DNA of 64,000 nucleotides from Candidatus Gastranaerophilales bacterium. GTDB lineage: Bacteria > Cyanobacteriota > Vampirovibrionia > Gastranaerophilales > Gastranaerophilaceae. The notes beneath the pieces were generated by a model. The model did not search any database. It was given only the letters and a program-made list of their open reading frames with translations, and was not told where the DNA came from. The DNA is taken from positions 310,001-374,000 of the forward strand of contig CANQJT010000001.1 of assembly GCA_947624325.1 (NCBI GenBank). Direction: 5' to 3'. The position numbers and the translations under genes are program-made. Positions 19,449 to 29,134 of the stretch are shown in pieces (position 1 is the stretch's first letter; the number at the start of each line of letters is the position of its first letter).

Positions 19449-20558
19449 TTAAACTTCAATGTATTCTTTCAATCTTTTACTTCTGTTAGGGTGTCTTAGC
19501 TTTCTTAAAGCTTTAGCCTCAATTTGTCTGATTCTTTCTCTTGTAACACCAAACAATTGACCTACTTCTTCTAAGGTTCTTTGTCTGCCGTCATCCATAC
19601 CAAATCTTAAACGAAGAACATCTCTTTCTCTTGGAGATAAACCGCTTAAAACTTCCGCCAAATCTTCTCTTAAAAGTTCTTGTGCAACAGTTTTAACGGG
19701 AGCATCAGCTTCTTTATCTTCAATAAAATCACCCAATCTTGAATCTTCTTCCTTTCCGATGGGAGTTTCAAGTGATAAAGGTTCTTGTGCGACTTTAATT
19801 ATTTCTCTTAATTTTGGAACAGAAATATTCATTTCAACTGCAAGTTCTTCTTCCGTTGGTTTACGGGAAAGCTCCTGCGCTAATTTTCTTGTAACTTTTT
19901 TAAGTTTATTAATTGTTTCAACCATATGAACAGGAATTCTGATTGTTCTTGCCTGATCGGCAATTGCTCTTGTAATAGCTTGTCTAATCCACCACGTAGC
20001 ATAAGTTGAGAATTTATAACCACGTTCATGGTCGAATTTTTCTGCAGCTCTAATTAAGCCTAAATTGCCTTCCTGAATAAGATCTAAGAATAACATGCCT
20101 CTTCCGACATATTTTTTAGCAATACTTACAACAAGTCTTAAATTAGCTTGAACTAATTTTCTTTTTGCAATTACACCTGCATTTCCGCCTTGTATAATCT
20201 TTTTAGCCAAATCAATTTCCTGTTCTGCTGTTAATAATTTAATTCTGCCGATTTCTCTTAAATACATTCTTACAGGATCGTCAAAAGAAACACCTTTCGG
20301 CAATAATGCATCAGTAATGGAAACATCTTCATCATCTTCATCATCAGCCATATCTGTTGAAAACAAATCTTCGTTTTCCATTGTATCTATAATTTTATTT
20401 CGTTCGGAATTCATAATTACATCCATACCGTCACGACTGATTGAGTCGGGTTCAGTCATTAGGATAATCCCCGAAGTCTCATTTGTTTCGGTATCCAAAT
20501 TTTCCTCTTCCTCTAACATCCCGACTACAGATAAATCTGTCATTTTCTTTTTGCTCAT
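19449..20558 (-). CDS. rpoD: Primary RNA polymerase sigma factor
   Basis: This is the housekeeping sigma-70 (369 residues). Region 1.2/2 begins [19 protein letters not shown]. Region 2.4 shows [17 protein letters not shown], region 3 [13 protein letters not shown], and region 4.2 [20 protein letters not shown]. The N-terminal ~80 residues are acidic and short, as in SigA rather than enteric RpoD. The start has TTGGAG about 9 nt upstream. It is last in dgt-dnaG-rpoD, a variant of the macromolecular synthesis operon with dgt in place of rpsU. Confidence 0.97.
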   Translation of the reverse strand: MSKKKMTDLSVVGMLEEEENLDTETNETSGIILMTEPDSISRDGMDVIMNSERNKIIDTMENEDLFSTDMADDEDDEDVSITDALLPKGVSFDDPVRMYLREIGRIKLLTAEQEIDLAKKIIQGGNAGVIAKRKLVQANLRLVVSIAKKYVGRGMLFLDLIQEGNLGLIRAAEKFDHERGYKFSTYATWWIRQAITRAIADQARTIRIPVHMVETINKLKKVTRKLAQELSRKPTEEELAVEMNISVPKLREIIKVAQEPLSLETPIGKEEDSRLGDFIEDKEADAPVKTVAQELLREDLAEVLSGLSPRERDVLRLRFGMDDGRQRTLEEVGQLFGVTRERIRQIEAKALRKLRHPNRSKRLKEYIEV

Positions 20559-20577
20559 TTGTTATATTCTCCAATTG

Positions 20578-22443
20578 TTATTTGTTTTTAAGTTTTTCTC
20601 GCAACTGCATTTGATACTGCATAGATTCTACATCATCATCATTAAGATTTTTATATTTTGAAGCAAGTTCTTTTTTTTCAAAATCATTTTGACAGCGCAG
20701 AATCTTTGCTTTATTTTCTCTTGCGGCGGCTCTAAAATCGCTCTCAGTAAGGTTTTTAAAGCTTTCTGCCATATATATTAAATCTGTAATTATATCCTTT
20801 AATTGATTATCCTCGGCAAATTGTCTATACAGGGCTTGTATTAAATTTTCCACTTTATTATTTACCTGACATAACAATTTGTCAATTGTCTGTTGAATAA
20901 TAATTAAATTTTTATCTGTAAATTGAACATCCTTTACTATTTCTGATAAATATTTTTTATCTGCATTGCTTTCACAGATTAGAAACAAGGATAATAAATT
21001 TTTTTGTGCTTTTTCACAGATATTTGAAGATTTTGTTACAATTCCTGAAAAGTCTTTATTTTCAAGAGTGTTCAACATCTTACTTTTGTTTACCTCCCTA
21101 ATCATTGCTTTTTCATCAATATTTATTCTGTCAGAAATTAACTTTATATATTCATTTTGAACTATATTGTTCGGAATTTCCTCGATTAAAGGCATGATTT
21201 TTTTTACAAGTTTTAACTTATCTGTTGGAGAAAATTCAGGTTTATATTCTTTTAAAACCTGCTCAAGTTCAAAGTCCAAAAGCAATGGAGCCTTTTTAAT
21301 GTATTTTTTGTATTCATCAATTCCGTATTCACGAATATATTCATCAGGGTCTTTACTGTCAAAAGGTGCAACAACTCTTATTTCGCAGGTATATTTATCA
21401 GAGGAAAGAGAAGAATATGTTTCATCATATATTTTTAAATTACCCAGCCCTGTAAATGCTTCTTTGATAACTTCAGTACTTCTTTGAGTCGCTTTTAGCC
21501 CTGCGCTGTCCGTATCAAAAGCAAGGTAAATTTTTCTTGATTTTGAATACTTTGCAATTAATTTAACATGGTCAACCGTAAGCGCTGTACCGCACGATGC
21601 AACAGCATTCTTTAATCCTGCAGCTTGTGCCGATATTACATCAAAATAACCTTCCATTATTACAACAAAATCATCTTGAATCATTTTATTTTTAGCTATA
21701 TCGATACCGTATAATATCCTGCTCTTGTTATATAAAACTGTATCAGGTGAGTTTAAATACTTTGGGTTTTGATTTTGTTCTATTGCTCTTGCACCAAAAG
21801 CAATGACCTGACCTGCTTCATCTCTTATCGGAATCATTATTCTATGACGAAATCTGTCAACAGTTTCACCTTTTTCTGTTTTTACGGTAAGTCCTGATCT
21901 TTCCATGACAGATGGTGTAAACTCAGATTTAAAATGAGTTTGCAGTTCCATATACCCATTTTTAGAATACCCAATTTTATATTCATCAATTATTTCCTTA
22001 GTTATACCTCTTTTTTCAAGATATTCACGAGCACTCTGAGCCTCGGGCAAATTTAGAAGATTATCATGAAAATAATCACAAGCTTTTGAAAGTATATCTT
22101 TAATTTCCTGCTTTTCTTCCGTGTATTGCCTAGAATCACCTTTAAAAGCAGGGAGTTCTATACCGAATTGAGCCGCCAAATCTTTAATAACTTCGCCGAA
22201 TGATTGATTATTTATTTTCATTAAAAAAGTGATGGCATCTCCGCCTTCTCCGCAGCCAAAGCATTTAAATATTCCTTTTTGCGGACTTACACAAAAAGAA
22301 GGTGTTTTTTCATTGTGAAAAGGACAGCAGCCCCAATAATTAGCACCTCTTTTTTTTAAAACAACACGAGATTGAACAACATCTAAAATGTCCAATTTAT
22401 TTCGAATTTCATCAACAACTTCACTATATGTTTTATTATTCAT
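20578..22443 (-). CDS. dnaG: DNA primase
   Basis: DnaG makes RNA primers for replication. The N-terminal zinc ribbon is complete (CCPFHNEKTPSF ... FKCFGCGEGGD). The TOPRIM domain follows with VIMEGYFDVISAQAAG and LAFDTDSAG. The C-terminal helicase-binding region is divergent, as is usual. Length (621) is normal. It starts 3 nt after the dgt stop and 19 nt before rpoD, so the three genes are one transcription unit. Confidence 0.97.
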   Translation of the reverse strand: MNNKTYSEVVDEIRNKLDILDVVQSRVVLKKRGANYWGCCPFHNEKTPSFCVSPQKGIFKCFGCGEGGDAITFLMKINNQSFGEVIKDLAAQFGIELPAFKGDSRQYTEEKQEIKDILSKACDYFHDNLLNLPEAQSAREYLEKRGITKEIIDEYKIGYSKNGYMELQTHFKSEFTPSVMERSGLTVKTEKGETVDRFRHRIMIPIRDEAGQVIAFGARAIEQNQNPKYLNSPDTVLYNKSRILYGIDIAKNKMIQDDFVVIMEGYFDVISAQAAGLKNAVASCGTALTVDHVKLIAKYSKSRKIYLAFDTDSAGLKATQRSTEVIKEAFTGLGNLKIYDETYSSLSSDKYTCEIRVVAPFDSKDPDEYIREYGIDEYKKYIKKAPLLLDFELEQVLKEYKPEFSPTDKLKLVKKIMPLIEEIPNNIVQNEYIKLISDRINIDEKAMIREVNKSKMLNTLENKDFSGIVTKSSNICEKAQKNLLSLFLICESNADKKYLSEIVKDVQFTDKNLIIIQQTIDKLLCQVNNKVENLIQALYRQFAEDNQLKDIITDLIYMAESFKNLTESDFRAAARENKAKILRCQNDFEKKELASKYKNLNDDDVESMQYQMQLREKLKNK

Positions 22444-22446
22444 TAA

Positions 22447-23490
22447 CTATTTTAATCCGTTCATTTCAGCCAGTTTGTATAAAAATTTATCACTATTTCT
22501 CTGCATTAAAGGAGCAGGCAGAAATAATTCTTCAAATTTTATTAAAACATACCTGTCCGTCATGCCTGATACATAGTCACATGCAGTTAGCATAACCTGT
22601 TCTTTTGTTGATAACTTATATTTTTTCGTTAAATCATCACAATAAAATTCAAAAACTTGTTTTATAACATTTTGTGCCTTGTCTTCCTCTAGTTTTGCAG
22701 GCGAATTATTATAGACGTTATTAAACATCCAAGTTCTTAAATTAATGAACTGCCGTTTACACTCATCAGACATTAATATTTTATCTTTTCCATAGCTGTT
22801 TTCAACAATATCATTTACAAGTTTAGTAATTCTTATTCTGTTTGTAGTTGAAAAATAGTTTACACTTTCTTTTGGAATATCATCGGAATTAATAATTCCG
22901 GCTCTGATTGCATCTTGAATATCATGATTAATATACGCAATTTTGTCAGATAATCTTACAACTTGACCTTCAAGAGTAGAAGGCATGCAATTATATGAAT
23001 GATTTAAAATTCCGTCTAAGGTTTCTTTAGTTAAATTCAAGTTTTCAATAAATTCAGCGACTCTGACACTCTGCTCATTATGTCTGTATCCGTTTGGCAT
23101 AAGTTCATTTAATACTCTTTCACCGCTATGTCCGAAGGGGGTATGCCCTAAATCATGACCAAGAGCAATTGCTTCAGTCAAATCTTCATTTAAGTCCAAT
23201 GCCCGTGAAATAGTCCTTGCTATTTGTGCAACTTCTAAGGTGTGTGTCATTCTTGTTCTGAAATGATCATCATATGGCGAAAAAAATACCTGAGTTTTGT
23301 GTTTTAATCGCCTGAATGCTTTTGAATGAAGTATTCTGTCTCTGTCTCTTTGAAATTCGGTTCTTAAAGTACAAGGTTCTTCGTACCTGTTACGACCCTT
23401 TGTTTCAGAACTGAATGATGCAAGTTTTGATAAAAATAATTTTTCTCGTGCTTCTATTTTTTCTCTGACTGTTGAATACTTAACATCCAT
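22447..23490 (-). CDS. dgt: Deoxyguanosinetriphosphate triphosphohydrolase-like HD protein
   Basis: Dgt-family enzymes remove triphosphate from dNTPs. The HD motifs are clear: RMTHTLEVAQIARTI, then ALGHDLGHTPFGHSGE, and LSDKIAYINHDIQDA further on. Conserved N-terminal RDRDRILHSKAFRRLKHKTQ is present. The ATG at 23490 is chosen because AAGGTGG lies 8 nt upstream. A GTG four codons earlier lies inside that Shine-Dalgarno and is rejected. It is first in the operon with dnaG and rpoD, so dNTP control and priming may be co-expressed. Confidence 0.93.
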   Translation of the reverse strand: MDVKYSTVREKIEAREKLFLSKLASFSSETKGRNRYEEPCTLRTEFQRDRDRILHSKAFRRLKHKTQVFFSPYDDHFRTRMTHTLEVAQIARTISRALDLNEDLTEAIALGHDLGHTPFGHSGERVLNELMPNGYRHNEQSVRVAEFIENLNLTKETLDGILNHSYNCMPSTLEGQVVRLSDKIAYINHDIQDAIRAGIINSDDIPKESVNYFSTTNRIRITKLVNDIVENSYGKDKILMSDECKRQFINLRTWMFNNVYNNSPAKLEEDKAQNVIKQVFEFYCDDLTKKYKLSTKEQVMLTACDYVSGMTDRYVLIKFEELFLPAPLMQRNSDKFLYKLAEMNGLK

Positions 23491-23652
23491 AAAATATCCC
23501 ACCTTATAAAATTTTATAAAAAATAAATTACATTTACCATAGAGAAAAACAGTTTTCTTTAAATTATTTAATAAAAATTATTATTGAGTCTTGATTAATT
23601 GTTTTTTTTCTTATATCATTCAAAACATAAGATACTTGAAAGGAAAAATAAA

Positions 23653-23844
23653 ATGTCAGTTGAATGCGCAATTTGCGGAAAAAAACCTTTGAAAGCAGCA
23701 AAACTTTCATTCTCTCATAAACATCATGTATATAGACAAACTCCAAATTTACAATCTGTTAAAATAAATGATAACGGTACAATAAAAAGAATAAAAGTTT
23801 GTACATCTTGTTTAAGAGCAGGAAAAGTTCAAAAAGCTGTTTAA
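23653..23844 (+). CDS. rpmB: 50S ribosomal protein L28
   Basis: A 63-residue ribosomal protein starting MSVECAICGKKP. It has the zinc-binding four-cysteine form (CAIC near the start and CTSC near the end) and the SHKHHVYRQTPNLQ segment of L28. The ATG at 23653 is supported by GAAAGGAAA upstream; an open frame that begins 18 codons earlier has no support. It is monocistronic with a terminator just downstream. Confidence 0.97.
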   Translation: MSVECAICGKKPLKAAKLSFSHKHHVYRQTPNLQSVKINDNGTIKRIKVCTSCLRAGKVQKAV

Positions 23845-23860
23845 AAAATATTTTAAAATA

Positions 23861-23900
23861 AAAAAATAGGGAATGCTTTTACGCAATCCCTATTTTTTTT
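23861..23900. terminator. Bidirectional terminator between rpmB and HD-domain gene
   Basis: AAATAGGGAATGC pairs with GCAATCCCTATTT with one internal mismatch; A and T runs flank both sides. It lies between two converging genes. Confidence 0.85.
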
Positions 23901-24702
23901 AACTGCGGAACATATTTGACTCTGATAAAGAATCTACTACTTCTGCACTTACTTCGCCATTAATTGCTTTTTGGTCAAGGATATCTAATGCAGTATTAAC
24001 TGATAAGGGTTGTTTATAAGCCCTTCTTTCCCTTAGCGCTGAATATATATCAGCGACAGACAGTATTTGCCCCAATAAGTCATCGTTTTCCGCTGCTTTT
24101 TTATGATGATTTCTAACCATATCTAATACACGTTCATTAATGCCTGTGTTTAATAATAATTGATAGCCCAATTCGGAATGTAAATCCATTATTTCTTTTT
24201 CTTCGTCAGTTAAAGCACCGGGTTTATTTAGTATTTCTTCCGGAATTAATACTTTTCCGAAATCATGGAAAATACATGCCTGTTGAAGCTGTTTTTTCTC
24301 ATCTGTTGAAAGTCCTAATTGATTGGCTATTTTTAACGCATAAGCCGCTGTTGTGGTTAAATGAGAATCAACTATATTAAGAACATTTTTTGTATTTATT
24401 TCATTTAAATTGTATTTATCAACAATTGCTTTTAATTCGGGATTAGAATTTATTTGATCCTGTATAAATCCGACATTAGCATATGCTTTTAATAAAAGTT
24501 TCGGATTATATTGGTTGATATTTGAAGCTTTATAAACTGAAGCAGATGAGGTTCTTCTGGGAGAACGTTCATAAATATCTCGTTTTAATTTAGGTAAATA
24601 AATATCAGAGGTTTTTATTGACCTTTTTGCAGGAGCTTCCGTTCTTTTTACCGGAGTAGTGTTAATATTTGTCAAACCAATATTATTTACTATATTTTCC
24701 AA
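23899..24702 (-). CDS. HD-domain phosphohydrolase with degenerate HD-GYP features
   Basis: The product (about 267 residues) carries an HD domain in its second half. FHDFGKVLIPEEILNKPGAL matches the HD-GYP pattern for cyclic-di-GMP phosphodiesterases, as does ILSVADIYSALRERRAYK. The diagnostic GYP loop is missing: after VRNHHKK the sequence is AAENDD. It may therefore hydrolyse another substrate or act as a sensor. The N-terminal ~90 residues are basic and unstructured. A TTG at 24702 has AAAGGA 9 nt upstream and gives the N-terminus MENIVNNIGLTNIN; a GTG 8 codons earlier is less well placed. Confidence 0.7.
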   Translation of the reverse strand: MENIVNNIGLTNINTTPVKRTEAPAKRSIKTSDIYLPKLKRDIYERSPRRTSSASVYKASNINQYNPKLLLKAYANVGFIQDQINSNPELKAIVDKYNLNEINTKNVLNIVDSHLTTTAAYALKIANQLGLSTDEKKQLQQACIFHDFGKVLIPEEILNKPGALTDEEKEIMDLHSELGYQLLLNTGINERVLDMVRNHHKKAAENDDLLGQILSVADIYSALRERRAYKQPLSVNTALDILDQKAINGEVSAEVVDSLSESNMFRS

Positions 24703-24894
24703 AACCAATATTTCCTTTAAAACCACCCTATGATAATATAAAGTATTTTTATTTTAAAAAATTGCCTAAATTTTAAAAATTATAACATTTCTTGACATTA
24801 TTAAAAAAAGAAAGAAAATATTATGTTATAAATATAAATAATTGTGGAATAATTAACAATAAATAAATTATTAGGTTATTAAGGAGATAGATAA

Positions 24895-25419
24895 ATGTAT
24901 TCTAAAGAAGAACTTGCAGAACTCATTATAAAAAACCCGGAGGAATACAATTCTTACAAGAAAACTCTTGATGAAGAATTAGATTTAACAGAATTAGATT
25001 TTTCAAATATCACACTTGAAGAAATTGATTTTTCAAATACCGAGTTAGCAGGTACTTCATTTGTAGATTCCCATATATCAAATTGCAATTTTACGGGAAG
25101 TGATTTAAACGCAGCTGATTTTACAAGGGCAAATATTGTTGAATGCGATTTTTCAGAGAGCATATTAAACGGCACTGACTTTAGTTATGCAACTGTTAAT
25201 TACTGCAACTTCACAGATGCGGATATGGCAGGATGTATTGTTAAAGAAGCAGAACTGACGGATTCTGATTTATCGGCAAGTCTAAATCTTTCTGCAACAA
25301 GGGCTGATGATACAACTGTTTGGCCCGATAATGATTTGCTACCCGATGATTTTGATACTAACTACACAAAAGACAATAATGAAGAAGATGAAGAAGAAAG
25401 CAGTATTTCCGATTATTAA
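24895..25419 (+). CDS. Pentapeptide-repeat protein
   Basis: The 174-residue protein contains about 15 pentapeptide repeats of A(D/N)LxX type between residues 25 and 135 (LDFSN, IDFSN, CNFTG, ADFTR, CDFSE, TDFSY, CNFTD and similar). They form a right-handed quadrilateral beta-helix. The C-terminal ~30 residues are strongly acidic. No signal peptide or other domain is present. Cellular role is unknown for most of this family. A strong AAGGAGAT precedes the start. A TTGACA lies at 24792, but no good -10 at standard spacing was found. Confidence 0.85.
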   Translation: MYSKEELAELIIKNPEEYNSYKKTLDEELDLTELDFSNITLEEIDFSNTELAGTSFVDSHISNCNFTGSDLNAADFTRANIVECDFSESILNGTDFSYATVNYCNFTDADMAGCIVKEAELTDSDLSASLNLSATRADDTTVWPDNDLLPDDFDTNYTKDNNEEDEEESSISDY

Positions 25420-25441
25420 TATTAGATTAATATTCGCACAA

Positions 25442-25470
25442 AAATGCCCCTTTTAATGAAGGGGCATTTC
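25442..25470. terminator. Bidirectional terminator between pentapeptide gene and hppA
   Basis: AAATGCCCCTT (25442-25452) pairs perfectly with AAGGGGCATTT (25459-25469) around a 6-nt loop; T-rich and A-rich flanks serve both converging genes. Confidence 0.9.
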
Positions 25471-25489
25471 TTTTTATTTTTAATTTTAT

Positions 25490-27910
25490 TTATTTTTCCG
25501 CAGGTATTCTCATTCCGTAGAAAGAACGAATTACAAATATTACTGCAACAACAAACAAAATTACACCCACAATAGGGGCTATATTTTTAAATGACGGAGC
25601 AATAGCTATTTCCATTGCAAGTAAACCAAATAATGTTGTAAATTTAATAATAGGGTTCATTGCAACAGATGAAGTATCCTTAAAAGGATCACCAACTGTA
25701 TCACCGACAACCGTTGCGTCATGCAGAGGAGTTCCTTTTTCTGCCAAATCAACTTCAACAATCTTTTTAGCATTATCCCAGCAGCCACCAGCATTTGCCA
25801 TAAATACCGCCTGAAAAAGACCAAATATTGCAATTCCTATTAAATAGCTTACAAAGAATGAAACAGGATTGTTATTTTCAAGCATTGGAGCAGATAAGCA
25901 AGCAAACGCAAGAGCAAATGCGAACAAAGCGATAAATATGTTAAACATACCTTTTTGAGCATATTCCGTACATATTTTAACTACCTCTTTTGAATTATCT
26001 ACATTTGCCTTTTTATCATCAGTATCACCCAGCTTAATATTCTTTGCAATATATTTAACAGCTCTGTAAGCACCCGTTGTAACAGCCTGCATTGAAGCAC
26101 CCGAGAACCAATAAATAACGGCACCGCCCATTAAAAGTCCTAAAATTGTATACGGATTTAAAAGATTTAATATTGCTTCAGGTTCAATGTTCAATGTTTC
26201 TTTAATTACAAGTATTAAAGAGAATATCATTGTTGTTGCACCAACAACTGCAGTACCTATTAAAACAGGCTTAGATGTTGCTTTAAAAGTATTGCCTGCA
26301 CCGTCATTTTGTTCAAGAAATTTCTTTGCAGTTTCAAAATTAGGCTCAAAGCCGAACTCATTCTTTATTTCTTCTGAAACATTTGGAATTTCTTCTATTA
26401 AAGATAATTCATAAACAGATTGAGCATTATCAGTAACAGGCCCATAGCTGTCTACAGCAATAGTAACAGGCCCCATACCCAAAAAGCCGAATGCAACCAA
26501 GCCAAATGCGAACACTGATGAATATATCATTATATTTGAAGGTATATTAAGACTTGCAAAATATGCAATAGTCATTAATGAAACAATTACAAGTCCTATC
26601 CAAAATCCCGAGAAATTGCCCGATACAATACCTGATAATATTGTCAGTGAAGCTCCTCCCTCTTTTGAAGCTGTAACAACTTCTGAAGTGTGTTTTGCTT
26701 TGGGGCTGGTAAATACCTTTGTAAATTCAGGAATTAATGCAGCACCAAGTGTACCGCAGCTTATAATAACAGATAATGTCAGCCATAATTTTTCAGGCAT
26801 ACTTCCCAATAAATAATGACTTACAGAGAATGTCATAGCTATTGAAAGTATTGAAGTCAACCAAACAAGATTTGTTAAAGGTGCTTCAAAGTCTAAATCA
26901 TCTTTATTTGAAAACAATATTTTGTTTAATATACCGTTAAATCCATATGAAACAACGGATGTAATTATCATAAGATATCTCATAACAAATATCCATGTTA
27001 AAAGCTGAATTTGATATTCAGGGAAAACACCAAGCAATATAAAACTAACTAAAGCTACTCCGGTTACACCGTAAGTTTCAAAACCATCCGCAGTAGGCCC
27101 TATTGAATCGCCGGCATTATCACCCGTACAATCAGCAATTACACCGGGGTTTCTGGGGTCATCTTCTTTTATACCGAATTGGATTTTCATTAAATCAGAA
27201 CCGATATCTGCAATTTTTGTAAATATACCGCCTGCCACACGAAGTGCAGATGCACCAAGAGATTCACCGATTGCAAAACCGATAAAACAAGCACCTGCCA
27301 AATGTCCCGGTACAAACAATAATATTGAAAGCATTACAATTAACTCGACACTTACCAGCAAAACACCGATACTCATGCCAGCTTTAAGTGGAATATTAAG
27401 AATATCAAGCGGTTTATTTTTCAAAGCAGTAAAAGAAGTTCTTGCATTCGCCAAAGTATTCATTCTTATACCGAACCATGCAACTCCGTATGAGCCCAAT
27501 ATCCCAATTACTGAAGCCGTAAGAATTATAAGAACGTTTTTAATGCTCATTTCCTGTAAAAATCCGAAATAAAATGCAATACAAATTGCTATTAGTATTT
27601 CAAGTACAATTAAAAACTTACCTTGTTGCACAAGATATGTTTTACATGTTTCAAAAATTGTGTTACCGATTTCAATCATAGATTTATGTGCTTTTATACA
27701 TTTAATTTGTGTATATGCAGCTAAACCCCAAACAAGACCGAGAACAGATACAACAATACCTGCAATTAACAGATTAAAGTTATCACCTTCAATTTTTGGC
27801 ACAATTAAATTTGCCTCTCCGGCAAAAGCCGGCACCGCCGTTAAAAATATAGCCGTAAGGGCTGAAAATAAATATTTAACGGAGTTAGTCATTTTCTTAA
27901 AAAACGGCAT
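25490..27910 (-). CDS. hppA: Membrane-bound ion-translocating pyrophosphatase
   Basis: The enzyme couples pyrophosphate hydrolysis to H+ or Na+ pumping. The catalytic loops are present: KIADIGSDLMK, EDDPRNPGVIADCTGDNAGD and GGCWDNAKKIVE near the C-terminus with DTVGDPFKDT. About 16 hydrophobic helices are visible. At 806 residues it is longer than most and starts with an additional signal-like helix (about 10-30, ending AFAGEA). The DCTGDNAGDSIGPTADGFETYG variant recalls Na+/H+-type enzymes from Bacteroides. The residue after GNTF is Lys, where K+-dependent forms usually have Ala, so K+ dependence cannot be assumed. AAAAGGAG precedes the ATG. Confidence 0.95.
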   Translation of the reverse strand: MPFFKKMTNSVKYLFSALTAIFLTAVPAFAGEANLIVPKIEGDNFNLLIAGIVVSVLGLVWGLAAYTQIKCIKAHKSMIEIGNTIFETCKTYLVQQGKFLIVLEILIAICIAFYFGFLQEMSIKNVLIILTASVIGILGSYGVAWFGIRMNTLANARTSFTALKNKPLDILNIPLKAGMSIGVLLVSVELIVMLSILLFVPGHLAGACFIGFAIGESLGASALRVAGGIFTKIADIGSDLMKIQFGIKEDDPRNPGVIADCTGDNAGDSIGPTADGFETYGVTGVALVSFILLGVFPEYQIQLLTWIFVMRYLMIITSVVSYGFNGILNKILFSNKDDLDFEAPLTNLVWLTSILSIAMTFSVSHYLLGSMPEKLWLTLSVIISCGTLGAALIPEFTKVFTSPKAKHTSEVVTASKEGGASLTILSGIVSGNFSGFWIGLVIVSLMTIAYFASLNIPSNIMIYSSVFAFGLVAFGFLGMGPVTIAVDSYGPVTDNAQSVYELSLIEEIPNVSEEIKNEFGFEPNFETAKKFLEQNDGAGNTFKATSKPVLIGTAVVGATTMIFSLILVIKETLNIEPEAILNLLNPYTILGLLMGGAVIYWFSGASMQAVTTGAYRAVKYIAKNIKLGDTDDKKANVDNSKEVVKICTEYAQKGMFNIFIALFAFALAFACLSAPMLENNNPVSFFVSYLIGIAIFGLFQAVFMANAGGCWDNAKKIVEVDLAEKGTPLHDATVVGDTVGDPFKDTSSVAMNPIIKFTTLFGLLAMEIAIAPSFKNIAPIVGVILFVVAVIFVIRSFYGMRIPAEK

Positions 27911-27999
27911 AATTTTCTCCTTTTTTCTATCAGCTTATAGCCCTAATTATATAACATTGTTTGATTTTTAACCATTTTTTAAGAATAGTAAACAATTAA

Positions 28000-28371
28000 T
28001 TATTTTTCAAAAATATCATAACCTATTTCATTTAAAAGTGTCTTTTTAATTTCTTTAGACCAATTTATACCTTCTATAATTTGACCTTCGAGTGAATTAA
28101 CTGTTTGAATAATATTATCCTTAGCTTCAGGATGTAATTTTATATATTCGCCGAGCGGGATATCACTTCTGTCTTGATTTATAGACCTTTTTACAATTAA
28201 ATAATTGGAATATTCGTTTTTTCCGCCGCGAGACTGCGGAACTACATGTTCTATTGTTTTTGTATCTCTTTGTGCAAAATTCTCACCTGAATATGCACAG
28301 GTACTAAATAATTTTTTAAATGTCTTTCTTGAAGAAAAATTTATTTTATATACAACATTTGAAACTTTCAT
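28000..28371 (-). CDS. HNH endonuclease domain protein
   Basis: The ATG at 28371 has GAGGTG just upstream and gives 123 residues; a longer frame that overlaps the response regulator lacks support. The HNH core is IEHVVPQSRGGKNEYSNYLI with H42 and N56, preceded by a CAYSG half-site for zinc and followed by a third polar position in RSINQDRSD. Such small HNH proteins include nucleases of varied function. It follows the response regulator by 43 nt on the same strand; the reason for this pairing is unclear. No phage or intron context is seen. Confidence 0.75.
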   Translation of the reverse strand: MKVSNVVYKINFSSRKTFKKLFSTCAYSGENFAQRDTKTIEHVVPQSRGGKNEYSNYLIVKRSINQDRSDIPLGEYIKLHPEAKDNIIQTVNSLEGQIIEGINWSKEIKKTLLNEIGYDIFEK

Positions 28372-28414
28372 ATACACCTCATAAAGAGGTAATAAATAAA
28401 AAAAATTATTTTTG

Positions 28415-29134
28415 CTATTTGATTTTTTCCGCCACACCCTCCGGAATAAGCCTGTAGCCTCCTCCGTATATGGTTTCAATATATTTTTTCCCGTCTGAGA
28501 TTTTATCCAGCTTTGTTCTTATATGCCTCATATGAACTCTTATTGTTTCAACTGCATCATCGGCATCATATCCCCACACATCATTTAATATCTTAGTGCT
28601 TGATACCATATTGCCGTAATTTTGCATAAGCAAGTTGACAATATCAAACTCAATAGGAGTAACCTTTGCAGTTCTTCCGTTAATTACAATTGAATATGTT
28701 TCAGGTATCAATGTAATATCACCCTGTGTTAATACTTCCTTAACGGCAACTGATTTTGGTATATTATTTGTTCTTTTTAATAAAGCCTTAACCCTCATAA
28801 GAAGTTCTTCCATTTCAAAAGGCTTAACCAAATAATCATCGACACCGATATTAAATCCCTGTGCTTTATTTTGAAGCATATTTAAAGCTGTAAGCATAAT
28901 AATAGGGATATCTCTGGTGTCTTGATTTTCTCTAATCCTTTTAGCAACAGTATAACCGTCAACCTCAGGCATCATTACATCAAGTATAATTAAATCAGGC
29001 ATTTCCTGTTTTGCCAAAGCATACCCTATGTTCCCGTCAAAAGCAGATATAACCTTATAACATGCCAATTCTAAATTAACTTTTATAAGTTCATTTATCG
29101 CCGTATCATCATCAATTACTAAAATCTTTGCCAT
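28415..29134 (-). CDS. OmpR-family response regulator (RpaA/RpaB-like)
   Basis: The 239-residue protein has an N-terminal receiver with phospho-acceptor D52 in LIILDVMMPEVDG, the acidic pocket (DDD at 8-10) and the conserved KPF. The C-terminal winged helix shows PIEFDIVNLLMQNYG, DVWGYDADDAVETIRVHMRHIRTKL and the GGGYRL end. It resembles the PhoB/RpaB type and may be the lineage's RpaA/RpaB counterpart; that needs a tree. No kinase is adjacent. Its start overlaps the preceding glycosyltransferase gene by 23 bp, implying translational coupling. Confidence 0.9.
   Translation of the reverse strand: MAKILVIDDDTAINELIKVNLELACYKVISAFDGNIGYALAKQEMPDLIILDVMMPEVDGYTVAKRIRENQDTRDIPIIMLTALNMLQNKAQGFNIGVDDYLVKPFEMEELLMRVKALLKRTNNIPKSVAVKEVLTQGDITLIPETYSIVINGRTAKVTPIEFDIVNLLMQNYGNMVSSTKILNDVWGYDADDAVETIRVHMRHIRTKLDKISDGKKYIETIYGGGYRLIPEGVAEKIK

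Noticed and set aside
23599-23652. An 18-codon N-terminal extension of L28
   Set aside because: L28 begins at MSVECAIC; the extension is not family-like, and a ribosome-binding site lies directly before the internal ATG.
28372-28479. A longer HNH protein starting inside the response regulator gene
   Set aside because: The extra residues are encoded in another frame of the conserved winged-helix end; GAGGTG directly precedes the ATG at 28371.
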